Assembly (NCBI GenBank): GCA_018340805.1
Contig: JACMZG010001870.1
Coordinates: 50,726,118 to 50,790,117, forward strand
DNA: 64,000 nucleotides
From: Microvelia longipes
Taxonomy: Eukaryota; Arthropoda; Insecta; Hemiptera; Veliidae
Direction of reading: 5' to 3'
In this document: piece by piece, positions 41,823 through 52,361 of the stretch
How positions within the stretch are numbered: the stretch's first letter is position 1
How the letters are laid out: each line of letters begins with the position of its first letter
Made by a program: the position numbers and the translations under genes
Notes under the pieces: generated by a model
Told to the model about the DNA's origin: nothing
Database searches by the model: none
Seen by the model: the letters and a program-made list of their open reading frames with translations, nothing else

Positions 41823-42299
41823 ATATATATAATATAATATAATATATGAAAATATTTAATAATAATTTGTATTAATTGAATCTAATATATATATTATTAT
41901 TTATATTTTGTTTTTATCTTGCACAAAAGATGTGCAATTGCACATCTTTATTTATTAAATCGAAGAAAAAATATCCAAGAGAAAATTGTTAAATTTCATT
42001 ACGAAGTTATGAATTATGAAGTTAATTAAGTAACTAGAAGTAATATATTAGGTTAAAGGGCTGAAAACTTTCGGACTTAACAGAATTCGCAAAACAGTAC
42101 GAATATTAGATTGACAAGCGTATTTATGAGTCAGTGTCCGGATAAGACTTAAGTATAGAGTAGTGATGGTCGTTGCATGTTTAGTGTGTAGCATGTAATA
42201 CATTTGATTATGTGGAATTTTTTAACAAATGATTTATATTATGATAGGTTTACAAACACTTAAGGTATTTACTTTAACTTAATAAAATCTTTACTTGTG
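41171..42299. other. No gene recognised; (TA)n inside
   Basis: AT-rich; (TA)n at about 41779-41850. No supported ORF. Confidence 0.4.
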
Positions 42300-42540
42300 C
42301 ACACTTTGTTTGAGTGGCTACAGCATTCATTTGTTATGTTTAACTGTGTTTTGAGTGGCTACTAAATTAGCATTCATTCATGGTTTAATGTTTAACTGTG
42401 TTTTGAGTGGCTACTAAATTAGCATTCATTCATGGTTTTATGTTTAACTGTGTTTTGAGTGGCTACTAAATTTCAGTTTTTAACTGTGTTTGAGTGGCTA
42501 CTAATTAGCATTCATTCATGGTTTTATGTTTAATTAACAA
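42300..42540. repeat. Tandem repeat, about 62-bp unit, four copies
   Basis: TTTGAGTGGCTACTAAATTA and GCATTCATTCATGGTTTTAT with TGTTTAACTGTG recur four times with small deletions. Confidence 0.8.
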
Positions 42541-43205
42541 CATTAAATAAGTGTGTATATGTGTGTGTCTTATCATCGGAGTTAGCCAGTGTATTTATGG
42601 TTGAGAGTTGCAACTTTTTACAAACATCAGTCTATAAATGTAGTTGTGTTATCTGGAAATATTTTTTTAATGACGACATTGACCTACAATAATGACAGCG
42701 AAAATTTTGAAAAATCATAAAACGTGAAAAAACGATGTGATGGGATTGAGATTTGTCACGCAAGTAACCACGCATAAGACTAATATATTTGCCAGGTTCA
42801 TCTTATTATCAGCGTTATCAACTTAAATATCAAATAGCTTGTGTACGTTTCTTCAAAAATTGTAAAATATCAGGAAATAATCCAACGAAATTGAACTTTG
42901 CTACAAGTATGTTTATTTTCATCAAGTTTCGTTCTAATACGACAAGTATATCCATGATTTTTGTAGAATCATAAAATTTAAGCACCATTGAGCGTGGTCA
43001 GTGCCTGGATAAGTGACCGTTGGGAATGAAAGGGACGTATGTGCTATCTGAGGGCGAGAAAAGCGACTGAAGAGGTGTTGCAGTCTAAATTTAACGAGTT
43101 GTATATGGAGAGGATGAGCGATGCGTGTCCTAACCTTGTTCAGACACGCACTCAGCAAGAACGTAGCGAAGCGATTAGAAAAGTCCCAAGGTACTCCGGA
43201 TTCAA
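42541..43205 (+). repeat. Family B interspersed repeat
   Basis: TATCATCGGAGTTAGCCAGT, AGTTGCAACTTTTTACAAAC, AATACGACAAGTATATCCAT, CATTGAGCGTGGTCAGTGCC, GGATGAGCGATGCG and GGTACTCCGGATTC follow the family order, with many changes. Confidence 0.65.
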
Positions 43206-43822
43206 CTTTTTTTTTTACATAGGACTTGTTTTTATCATAATTAGATCAGCTAGGCGTTACATTTTTAATAATTTCTAGTAAGATAGTAGTCCAAAGTTTT
43301 ATTTTTGCAATCTGCGGTTCAACACTGGAAAACTGTGTGTTACATTTTTCGCTATTAAAAATACTTCCCGTCCTATAAAAGGAAATTGGGAAGCAACAGT
43401 AAGACTGGCGTTTAGAACACCCTAAACAAATTATTCAGGGAAAATCTTGGTTTCGGATCTTGAAGTTTACACGAAAGTTTTTCCACAGTTTCTTTTTTTA
43501 AGTAGAGGAGGAAAAGAAAAACTTAACTTTTAACAACTTGACAGTAAAATATTGTGAAGACAGTGAATATTCAGACACGTCGAAATAAAAATCTATTTAA
43601 CGCCTCTCGCCTGCTAGCAGCCTTGCTATTAACTGCCTCCGTTGTAACAGTGTAGAATTATTTTATTACATCTTAACCAGGTTTAATGTTTTATAACAGT
43701 TATCTCTTTAGTGCTGGATATTTTTTTTATGAAGTAACGCATTTCATTTTGAAGGAAACAGCTACTGAGAGAATGACACTTCAATTCAAAATTTAAGTTT
43801 TGATTAAATAAATAAATAAATC
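43206..43822. other. No gene or repeat recognised
   Basis: AT-rich; nothing supported. Confidence 0.4.
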
Positions 43823-44014
43823 AGTGTATTCACCCTGCGAGAACTACTTGAGGTGGTTTGCATCTGGCGTTCTCTAAGAATTAATTAAAGTTGTTGATTT
43901 TTTTTAATACAAATACTAATAATATAATCTGAGAGCATATCGCATATCGGGATGCGAACCCCGGACCTCCGGCTTTGAAATCGAGTGCTTATACAATTAC
44001 GGACATGGAGGCAG
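43823..44014 (-). mobile_element. SINE fragment lacking its 3' tail
   Basis: GTATTCACCCTGCGAGAACT, AGAATTAATTAAAGTTG, GATGCGAACCCCGGACCTCC and TACGGACATGGAGGCAG match the T-tailed SINE subfamily. The GNRA hairpin and tail are missing at the left. Confidence 0.75.
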
Positions 44015-44100
44015 GAAAGTTTAGTTTTAATTATAGTTAGTAATTATTTTGCTTCCATATTTTATATATTGTCCATTTATAAGCTTTATGACCGTATACA

Positions 44101-44102
<2 letters not shown>

Positions 44103-44187
<85 letters not shown>
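44103..44187. repeat. (TA)n microsatellite
   Basis: Uninterrupted TA repeat. Confidence 0.95.
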
Positions 44188-44189
<2 letters not shown>

Positions 44190-44234
44190 AATATGCCAAT
44201 CAAATATATGTCAATCTAATAAATAAATGTGACA

Positions 44235-44480
44235 TGTCTTACACGGTTGGTGGCGCTACAACCATGTGGCAGAGCAACCACATGGATGGTGTCGCAACAA
44301 CCATGCGGCAGAGCAACCATATAGTTGGTGGCGCTACAACCATGTGGCAGAGCAACCACATGGTTGGTGTCGTGAGCAACCATATGGTTGGTAGACCAAC
44401 AACCATGTGGCAGAGCAACCATATGGTTGGTAGAGCAACAACCATGCGGCAGAGCAACCATATGGTTGGTGTCCCATATC
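44235..44480. repeat. Tandem repeat built on a palindromic CCATATGG/CCACATGG core
   Basis: GGCAGAGCAACCATATGGTT and GGTGTCGC or GGTAGAGC spacers are repeated about six times. Both strands give open frames, and no gene is implied. Confidence 0.8.
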
Positions 44481-44732
44481 ATTGCGTCATATGACAGGTT
44501 TATATAAGTGGCACATTGTGGCACGATATAAGCGAATTCAAATATATTAGAGAAAAACTAGATATGTTTACATGTTAATTACTGACATAATGTTTTGTTT
44601 ACATATGTATGTCAATCAATAAAAACCGTAATTAAAACTGAAATGACTCTAAAGAGGAACCAAGGTGAGCGTTAATGGAGTTCATCTTAATAAAAGAGGA
44701 AGAAGTCTCTCCACAAAAATATATTTCTTCAT

Positions 44733-44774
44733 AGCAAAGCGCTTTCAACCTAACAAGAGGTCATCATCAGTGCT
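44733..44774 (-). ncRNA. Hammerhead ribozyme-like motif, foldback 4 left arm
   Basis: Same motif on the minus strand. Helix II reads GACCT with AGGTT: a G-U pair in the right arm is an A-U pair here, so pairing is maintained despite the base change. Confidence 0.65.
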
Positions 44775-44878
44775 AGCCGTTGAATAAAGAAGAGGGTGAT
44801 AGATGAGTCTTACAAATCAGATATCAAAGAGTCTGATCTGTAAGACTCATCTATCACCCTCTTCTTTATTCAACGGCT

Positions 44879-44920
44879 AGCACTGATGATGGCCTCTTGT
44901 TAGGTTGAAAGCGCTTTGCT
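44879..44920 (+). ncRNA. Hammerhead ribozyme-like motif, foldback 4 right arm
   Basis: Helix I AGCA 44879-44882 with TGCT 44917-44920. Core CTGATGA 44883-44889. One extra T. Helix II GGCCT 44891-44895 with AGGTT 44902-44906. GAA 44907-44909. Helix III self-complementary AGCGCT 44910-44915. T44916 as the UH base, with cleavage predicted after it. Every required core base is present except for the extra T. Confidence 0.65.
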
Positions 44921-45039
44921 AAAAAGAAATATATGTTTGTGGAAAGACTTCTTCCTCTTTTATGAAATGACACTATGTTGTTTGTGAAGCATGCATAGTA
45001 GTAAGAGTCTAAATCATTTCAGCCAAATCTAAACACTAT

Positions 45040-45242
45040 AAGAAGATTTCTGATTTTTTAAAATGTTTTTGGGGTCATTTTATCAGGTTAATGACCCCAC
45101 GTGACCCATATATCAAAAATAGTAGGGTTCGGGATAAACAAGGTTGATTTTTGTATCACGTTTAATTTTGATCCAAGAAAGCGTTTGAAAGTTATCGTGT
45201 CCCATAAATAAGTCTAGGACACAAAAATATCGTACATACATT

Positions 45243-45318
<76 letters not shown>

Positions 45319-45320
45319 CA
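45040..45320. repeat. Family I repeat with (CATA)n(TA)n end
   Basis: AATGACCCCACGTGACCC, AAACAAGGTTGATTTTTGTA and AAAGTTATCGTGTCC lead to ACATTCATACATACATA and a TA tract to about 45314. Parallels 10850-11180. Confidence 0.5.
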
Positions 45321-46046
45321 AACCTGAACAATATATGTATATATTCTTGATCAGTGAGACCGCCCTTTTAAAAAATCTACCTCCCCCACTTCCTCTTCCA
45401 TGACTTCAATCTCATAAGCTCAATTTTTCTTTGAAAATTCGCTAAAAGTGCCTAAAACTGATGATTCTAATAAAATATATGTTTTTGAAATTTAAGGGTC
45501 AACCCAAAACTTTTCCTATAAGTAGGTGAGGAAAATTACTTAAATTCGTATTAAAGTTAATTACTTATGGGAGAGCAGCGTCTTTTTATTTTTTAAATTT
45601 AAGGTTAACTTTAATTAAAAAATAGAAATTACAAATGAGGACGTCATTATGAAATAGTTGCACGTCCTCTGGAATCAACTTCTTTTTATGCTACCAATAA
45701 TTTTTTATTACTATTTTATAACTTTTTTATTTGGTTTTTATTAACTTATTATAAACGGTAGATATTTAAGAAAATATTAAATATAACAATAATAAGAGTC
45801 CGACCAAGAATTTGAAAAATAAAAAAATCGGGTACGCAGTACCTCTGAATTTTTTCTCTTCACATCGTCCTCGGAATATTTCAATCACCAAATTTATGGT
45901 TAATACGCCTGACGAGTCTGTGCGATGTCAGGTTATCATAAGAGGTCTCAAACATAAATGAACATTGGAAAAATTTGGACCCTCGAATTGTAACTCAAAT
46001 GAGGAAGATGCATAAATTTTAACCTATGGTTTTTTTGTTTTGTTAG
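45321..46046. other. No gene; family B scrap
   Basis: AT-rich. 45830-45935 holds a family B end on the minus strand (ATCGGGTACGCAGTACCTCT, ATCGTCCTCGGAATATT). Confidence 0.5.
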
Positions 46047-46056
46047 GTTAATCGAG

Positions 46057-46304
46057 TCTGCCTCCGTGGCCGTGATCGTAAATGCGTTCGATTTCGGCAC
46101 CGGAGGTCCGGGGTTCGCAGCCCGGGCTATGCTCTAAGATTTTATGAATAGTATTTGCATTAAAATGATTTCGCCAACTTTAATTAATTCTTAGAGTGTA
46201 GTAGATGCAACCCACCTGAGGTTGTTCCCGCAGGGTGAATACCCTGATGGGCCGAAAGGCCCTAAAACGGGCATTTTATTTTATTTTTTTATTTTTATTT
46301 TTAA
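46057..46304 (+). mobile_element. tRNA-derived SINE, T-tailed subfamily, 10-bp TSD
   Basis: GTTAATCGAG flanks it at 46047-46056 and 46305-46314. Head CCTCCGTGGCCGTGATCGTA, B box GGGGTTCGCAGCCC, hairpin GGGCC-GAAA-GGCCC at 46249-46262, then CTAAAACGGGCATTTTATTT. Confidence 0.9.
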
Positions 46305-46317
46305 GTTAATCGAGGAA

Positions 46318-46595
46318 AGAAAAAATGTACTTCAAAGAAAAAAAATGAAAATAATATTGAACAAATTTTTTTATAAACAATTAAAAATAATATTGAACAA
46401 ATTTTTTTATAAACAATTAAAAAAATATATTGAACAAATTTTTTTATAAACAATTAAAAAAATAATATTGAAAATTTTTTTTATAAACAATTAAAATAAA
46501 TAATATTGAACAAATTTTTTTATAAACAATTAAAAAAAATAATATTGAACAAATTTTTTTATAAACAATTAAAAAAAAATAATATTTAAAAAAGT
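46318..46595. repeat. Tandem repeat, about 36-bp unit, seven or eight copies
   Basis: AATATTGAACAAATTTTTTT and ATAAACAATTAAAAA recur head to tail with variable A runs. A 75-codon ORF across it is an artefact. Confidence 0.85.
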
Positions 46596-47679
46596 AAGAT
46601 TCGCGGCAAAAGGTATTACGTCACTTGGGTTGTTGAGTTGATTGTTTCAAATCTCAAGGTCAATGATAAAAGTAACAAATGGTCAAAAACTCTTTTTTTT
46701 AGTTATACCAGTTTTGATTGTTTTGCGAGTTATTTTCAAGCCTGCAATGCTCAAAATTATCATACAAACCTGGATCTAAAATGTTTTAGGCGAAGCTGTT
46801 CAAATATCAGTAAAAAAATAAAGTTTTACTTGATTGTTTACCTTACGTTTCGTTCAAATTATGATATTATTGCTTAGAATTGGGGTAAATAGTTATTATT
46901 TTATTAGTCTGCACTATCTTTTGTAAAAAGTCACGTGAATAATCGCTAGTTTTAAATTATTTTTGTTCAAATTAAGTACGTACATTTATCATCTTACAGT
47001 TGGGACGAGTGAATCCAATTTTGAGCAGTATTCGGCATTGAGATGGCTAAAACAAAAGCTGCCTTTTTTATTAAAGTTAGTACGTATTAATTAAAGAATA
47101 ACTATTTCCTCAAATTCAATGTAATAATTTCATAAACTAAACGAAAAGTAGAGTGAACAACAAGCACTTGTAAATTTATCACTGATAGTTTATTATGAGC
47201 ACAAAACATTTTAAAACACAAAATTACCACTAATATTTTGTTATAATTATTTAAAATAGCATAAATATAATTATAATGTTGTTAAAATATTTTAATTAAA
47301 AAGTTGAAATACATCGATAACACATAAATAATTGTTATCACATGTGATAAGAGTGATTTCTCGCCAGAACTTAAGTTGACTGAAAAAAAAACTGTGAAGC
47401 GGTGTTGCAAGATAATAAAGCAGCTAGAGAAATCTGAAATAAAAGGTACGTTAAGCAACAAATGATAACTACGAAAAGTTTCTAAATAAATCCGCTGTGG
47501 TGCGATACGGTTTCGCAATGAACAACACGCACCAACAACAACAGTAAATTTTAAAAATCAATTAAAAATAATTGGAGCACTCTAAAAAATTTTTTGCAAG
47601 TGCTATTATTACGTAAATGTAGTATACTTTTAAATAAAAATATTGGCAAACATGCATCTTCCTCATTGCAACTGAAAAA
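46596..47679. other. No gene recognised
   Basis: AT-rich. ORFs of 78-79 codons at 46638-46877 (plus) and 47282-47518 (minus) show no motif and no coding-like composition. Confidence 0.4.
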
Positions 47680-47976
47680 ATAGTTATTTATGCCATAAGG
47701 CTGAGAAGTGTGTCTTTATGTCACGGCAATTAGATTTACCGACGAGCGAAGCGAGTCGGGAAAAATTGCCAAGACATAAAGACATTCTCAGCCGGATGGC
47801 ATACACTATTTTTTTTTGAGGTAGCACTCATTAAATAAACTGCGCTATATACTTAATTGAAAAAAATTAGTCTACGAACAATAACAGAAAGAAAATGAAC
47901 GTTTTTAAAGAAACCTCATGAAGTTTTTACACAAATTGTTTTTTTGAACACGCTACATTACAGTAATGGCGGCTAA
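47680..47976 (-). repeat. Inverted repeat pair, right copy
   Basis: Reverse complement of 40726-41170, with part of the middle deleted: TATGCCATAAGGCTGAGAAG, CCGACGAGCGAAGCGAGTCG, CATTCTCAGCCGGATGGCAT and, at the outer end, CGCTACATTACAGTAATGGC. Confidence 0.75.
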
Positions 47977-48824
47977 TCTATCACCTCTGTCTAATTATTA
48001 TTATGACTACAATGCATTGGTAGTAAACCCAAGTTACTCGCAATAGTTAATAAACGTGACTTCTATCTGTTTCAGAAGTCTAAAAGCAGCTGCATAACGA
48101 ATAGCTCTCTCCTATAAACAGGTAATTTTAATTATTATTTACTGTAAACTAATCGGCTACCTGTAAAGTAGATAACTCAGCCGAAAATAGAATGGTTATT
48201 AAATTTTAGTATTTAGCTAAGGCGGTTAAATAATTTGCTTTAAAGATAGTGGCATAAACTATAACATTATGTCTGTTTGCAGAAATATTCTGAGAGACAC
48301 CGATATACTTAGTGAACGTATCGATCTCCTTTTCTCATGACCATGACAAATCAAAAATTTATTAAATTTGTTGAGGAAGTCAAAAACTTGTAATTATATA
48401 TGCGATTCAATTAATTAGATTTTTTTGATTTTCCGGTGGAAATATTTCCAAGGCCCTTAGACCTCTGATGTGGGTCCATTGTACCTATTCCGGACAGGAT
48501 ATTAAATAAAGTAATATTATATTGAAATAAAAAATACTTAATAAAATATTTGAAAATAATAAGATAGGATATTATTAAGACAACTGTAATGAGATAATGT
48601 ATATTGTGAATAATTCATAGATATGATATATTAGTCACTCATTGTGTTTCCCCCATTGGCTTAAAAATCTAAGAGGAGGGACAGAAACTTATTTACTTCG
48701 TAATTTCAATTTTCTTTAGCTGGTCAGAATTAGAAGATTATACAGAGTTAATTAAATTATTTCCTCTATTCGTGTGTCAAGAAAACACAATTCTTTAAGT
48801 ATAAAATCATAGTTTACAGCAGGG
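47977..48824. other. No gene or repeat recognised
   Basis: AT-rich; nothing supported. Confidence 0.4.
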
Positions 48825-49520
48825 GGAGTAACTTAAATGAGGAAAAGTTTGGATTCGATTATCGCAAGCTATTAAAAATTAGCGCTGCGGCGGACCGGTG
48901 CGGACAACTTATAAACTTACCCCAATAGCTTCCCAAAATGGCCGATTATATTTTTATATTGAAATTTATGTGGACCATGGCAACTTCTGTATATGACAGC
49001 CTCATTTATTGTTATTCTAAACTGCATGTTTTCTACGTATATTTTTATTTTAACTTGATAAAAATGGTTAGTCTTTATCATGTTCAGTATTACAAAAATT
49101 CAAAAACTAATAGGAAAAAGAAGTTTTTTTTAAACTTCCACAGAACGCTACTGACGGCGGATAAGTTTAAATTTAATTTAATTGTTTTATTGATTTAGTC
49201 GATTTTATCAAATTTAATCACTTGTGCGCAGCATCTTAGCGATGTAATAGGCGATACATTAAATACCAAAATCTATCTTCTAGTATTATTACTTGATTGA
49301 ATCGATTAAATTAATAAATTACTTGAATGAAAAACTTAAAAAGTAATCAGAAGCGATCTTTGTTTGTTTAATGACGACGAAGGCCGCATGAAGCGCTACG
49401 GTTTGTTAAAAGTTAACCATACAAAATATAAAAATTAAATTCCAAACTAAATTTGTGCAAAAAGCGGGAAATAAAGACCCGCCTACACTATTAAATGATA
49501 GGTCCCCTGCCGCGCATTAT
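48825..49520. mobile_element. Family E MITE, second copy
   Basis: AACTTAAATGAGGAAAAGTT, GCTGCGGCGGACCGGTGCGG, ATTATATTTTTATATTGAAA and AAAGCGGGAAATAAAGACCC match 15764-16532 in order. No clear target duplication here. The 86-codon ORF at 48938-49198 lies in it and is not supported. Confidence 0.7.
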
Positions 49521-49859
49521 ATATAACATATTACATTATGTTATATGTAATATATAACATAATTATTACAAATTATGTCGTAAATAATTATTGTAATGAT
49601 TATCTACTTGTTGCGTCGTAAGATCTATTCACAGTCTCGTTTAATTGCTTTGTAAATGTCACTTCCCCCTCTAGACAGGGGAAGTTGTAGCCTATTCCAA
49701 CAGCGATTGGTCCTATGTGTTAACATTTTGGCCCTCGGGAGCCAACGAAGTTAATTATTTCGGCTTTTTCGTTGAATGAAACTTTAGCCGTAAAACTATC
49801 TTTCATGCCTTGTTCCACAAATAACTTTTACGATAAAGTATTAAGGAGCCTTTTACAAC
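49521..49859. other. No gene recognised
   Basis: TATATAACATATTA-type palindromic AT sequence at about 49520-49580, then unassigned DNA. Confidence 0.4.
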
Positions 49860-50220
49860 GGATTAATTAAAATTTGACTCCCGATGTGACAATTATCCAA
49901 TTAGCGATTTTTTCCAAAAGAAATCGCTCAAAATGGCTCACATATACGAGATTTTGTTATGTGAAGATTTTTAGTTGGCTAGTTCAACTCCACCCTCGCT
50001 TTCTAGACTTTTAGAAAATCTCCTTTGGAAATGGGATAGGCGTCTAAATTCGCTAATGGGATAAGCGTCTTGGCGGAAGACCAACACAATTCTGTTTCAG
50101 AGGTCCCTTATGACGAAAAAATTCTGGCGTGGTAGTCCGCATGTCGGGCAAATTTCCCGACATGCGGAAAATATCCCGCATATTGCAAACTCAATTTTTT
50201 TTGTAATGCGTGTTTCCGTG
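49860..50220. repeat. Two family H copies head to head, then a family G end
   Basis: TTTACAACGGATTAATTAAA to CCAAAAGAAATCGCTC (plus) and the reverse of GACCTCTGAAACAGAATTG to CCCATTAGCGAATTT (49990-50110, minus) face each other. 50115-50220 holds ATTCTGGCGTGGTAGTCCGC of family G. Confidence 0.55.
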
Positions 50221-51952
50221 TGTATATAAACAATATATATACTTTGTTTTGTTTCTCAATGGGTTAGATAAGACCGACCGACTTATCAAACTCGGTTTCA
50301 ACACGATTGAAAAGTTTAAGATTGATGAATTGCTGTTTTTTTGTGATAACATATAAACATTTAGAGCTCTGGCTTAAGGCTCAATGTGTTGCGGGTTTAA
50401 ACAAACTCAGGATTAGAAAGAGGGTCTAGTTATACGATGTTGAGGGTTTAGTCTAGCCCGCACAAGTCGATACCTCAAGTAACATGGATTATCTTGTCAC
50501 TAAATGCTTTAAGATAAACAGGCATATCTCTCACATTTAATTCCTTTCATTTAATTTCGTATCCAATCCACTTTAAGACTGACTTCTTAAATTATTAAAT
50601 ATGTGAATAAAAAGGCCAATAATTTAATTGTAACATCCGACGGCCTCGGATGTTAATTAATAACATCCGATTAATTAATTAATATCATGCAATAATTAAA
50701 CTAAATATTGCATTGTAATCCATTTATTGGGCATATTAAGGATCAAGCCTAGAACTTTTACATTCAAAGACCGACCCAATCCAGTTCACATGTAATTCAT
50801 TACAATAATAACTCGAAAAATATTTTACAAAATAAAGCTACTTCAATCGCTTCAGCGCATTTTCTATTCAATTGCCTTCTGCGCTGTGTCATTTTTTATA
50901 GACAATGTCTAGAAAAACTTGTCTATCAAGACTATTTCTGGAGTATACAATTATTGACTACTTCAGTCTAAGAATCTGAGGAGTTTTAGTCGTCTTATGC
51001 AAAGCTCGTAAGTTAGTTATTTAGTGGTCTAGTCACGTCAACATGGGTTTACTAGAGGTATCAGTATAATACAGAACTACCTGGACTTGGTTTATTTAAC
51101 CTTCTTGTGTTCTTCTCACTGATCACGAACTGTACCTGACTAAAGGATCATTGTAACTATCTTTTTTATGATCAACGTTCTACATTCTCAATAACGAGAG
51201 GAAAATAGTTATAAACAGCGCAGTCCTTTCGTATTTATTCTCAAAAAAGTTTAGATCTATGAATAAGACAGCGCAAGTGGAGTAAATATTATTAAAAAGT
51301 ATCAGTCTCTCCACAAAATACAGGGTAGAACATATTGAAAAAAAAATACAAAAAAATCACAAATCTTTATTAAAGTATTTAGATGGGGCTGAAATATTCT
51401 ACACATGTATTACTATAGAGATAATTGCGCTAGAGAGGTCCTATAGGTTATATTTTGAAACGTCGCAAATGTAACCTAACTACCTTCGCTTATAAATATA
51501 ATCAAATAATCAGTAGAATATTACAATAACTTATATAGAAGAACGTTAAAAATACAAATCATAACACAAGCAATGTGCGGAAAACCGAAATTAATTTATC
51601 AATTACAACCTTAACTTACTCTTTAAGGAGGTTTTATCAAGCCCCTGAGAGCCCCCAAAAAGATGTTTTAGGCTTCTCAATGTATTTAGATAGGCTATGC
51701 CCCCTCTAGTGTATATCTCTATGTGTACTACTATGTATGGATAACATTAAAACATTAAAGTATGGTTAACATTAAAATATGAAGTTCTATTTTATTATCA
51801 GAACTAGTTCCAGTTTTATTGATTGACATGTATAGTATACATGTTAAACAACTCACGTTTTTTGACTAATTAATTTCATAATTCGCTTATATCGTGGCAG
51901 AATGCCACTTAATAACATAGAAACAAAGGCAAGACAGGGGAAGAAAAGGTTA
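50221..51952. other. No gene; half of a distant inverted repeat
   Basis: AT-rich, mostly unassigned. 51640-51725 (AGATGTTTTAGGCTTCTCAA, AGGCTATGCCCCCTCTAG) is a diverged reverse complement of 53580-53665 (GAGGAGACATAGCCTATCTC, GAGGAGCTTGAAACATCTTT). Confidence 0.45.
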
Positions 51953-51962
51953 AAGAACTAAA

Positions 51963-52352
51963 TAAAAACAGATTAATTATACAAAAGTCCTATATTTTTA
52001 ATACATAATAATAACTAAGCTTTCGACTAAAAATTAGTCATCATCAGAGTTTAACTAATATAAAATAAAAATACAATTTTACAAACTACTTCATATTGCA
52101 CTTTGGTATGGATTGGTTAGCTATGTTTAAAAAAAAAATTAAACATAGCTTACCAAACCATACCAAAGTGCAATATGATGTAGTTTGTAAATTTTTATTT
52201 TTATTTTATATTAGTTTAACTCTAATGATGACTAATTTTTAATCGAAAGCTTAGTTATTATTTTATATTAAAAAATATAGGACTTTTGTGTAATTAATCT
52301 GTTTTTATTTATATATTTTTTTTAAGTCCACAAAAAGAAAATTTTTAATTAG
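51963..52352. mobile_element. Foldback element 5, 9-bp TSD
   Basis: AGAACTAAA flanks it at 51954-51962 and 52353-52361. The arms (about 51963-52130 and 52140-52310) are near-perfect inverted copies around a short AAAAAAAAATTAAAC turn, and about 40 unique bases lie between the right arm and its duplication. The left arm holds an intact hammerhead-like motif; in the right arm the core has mutated to CTAATGA. Confidence 0.8.
52013..52051 (-). ncRNA. Hammerhead ribozyme-like motif, foldback 5 left arm
   Basis: On the minus strand: helix I AACT (52051-52048) with AGTT (52016-52013), core CTGATGA, one extra T, helix II GACTAA with TTAGTC (six perfect pairs), GAA, helix III AGCT, T as UH base. The strongest helix II of the set. 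Confidence 0.65.
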
Positions 52353-52361
52353 AGAACTAAA

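Larger units (their letters stand above)
44648..44962. mobile_element. Foldback element 4, 9-bp TSD, best hammerhead-like arms
   Basis: TGAAATGAC flanks it at 44639-44647 and 44963-44971. After about 42 unique bases the two arms begin and are nearly perfect inverted copies (about 44690-44825 and 44830-44962). Both arms carry a full hammerhead-like motif. No ORF. Same organisation as foldbacks 2 and 5. Confidence 0.8.

Noticed and set aside
44216..44524. Overlapping ORFs on both strands
   Set aside because: Product of a palindromic tandem repeat that is open in several frames.
46638..46877. 79-codon ORF, possible small gene
   Set aside because: Composition matches surrounding AT-rich DNA; no signal peptide, domain or repeat relation that I can see.
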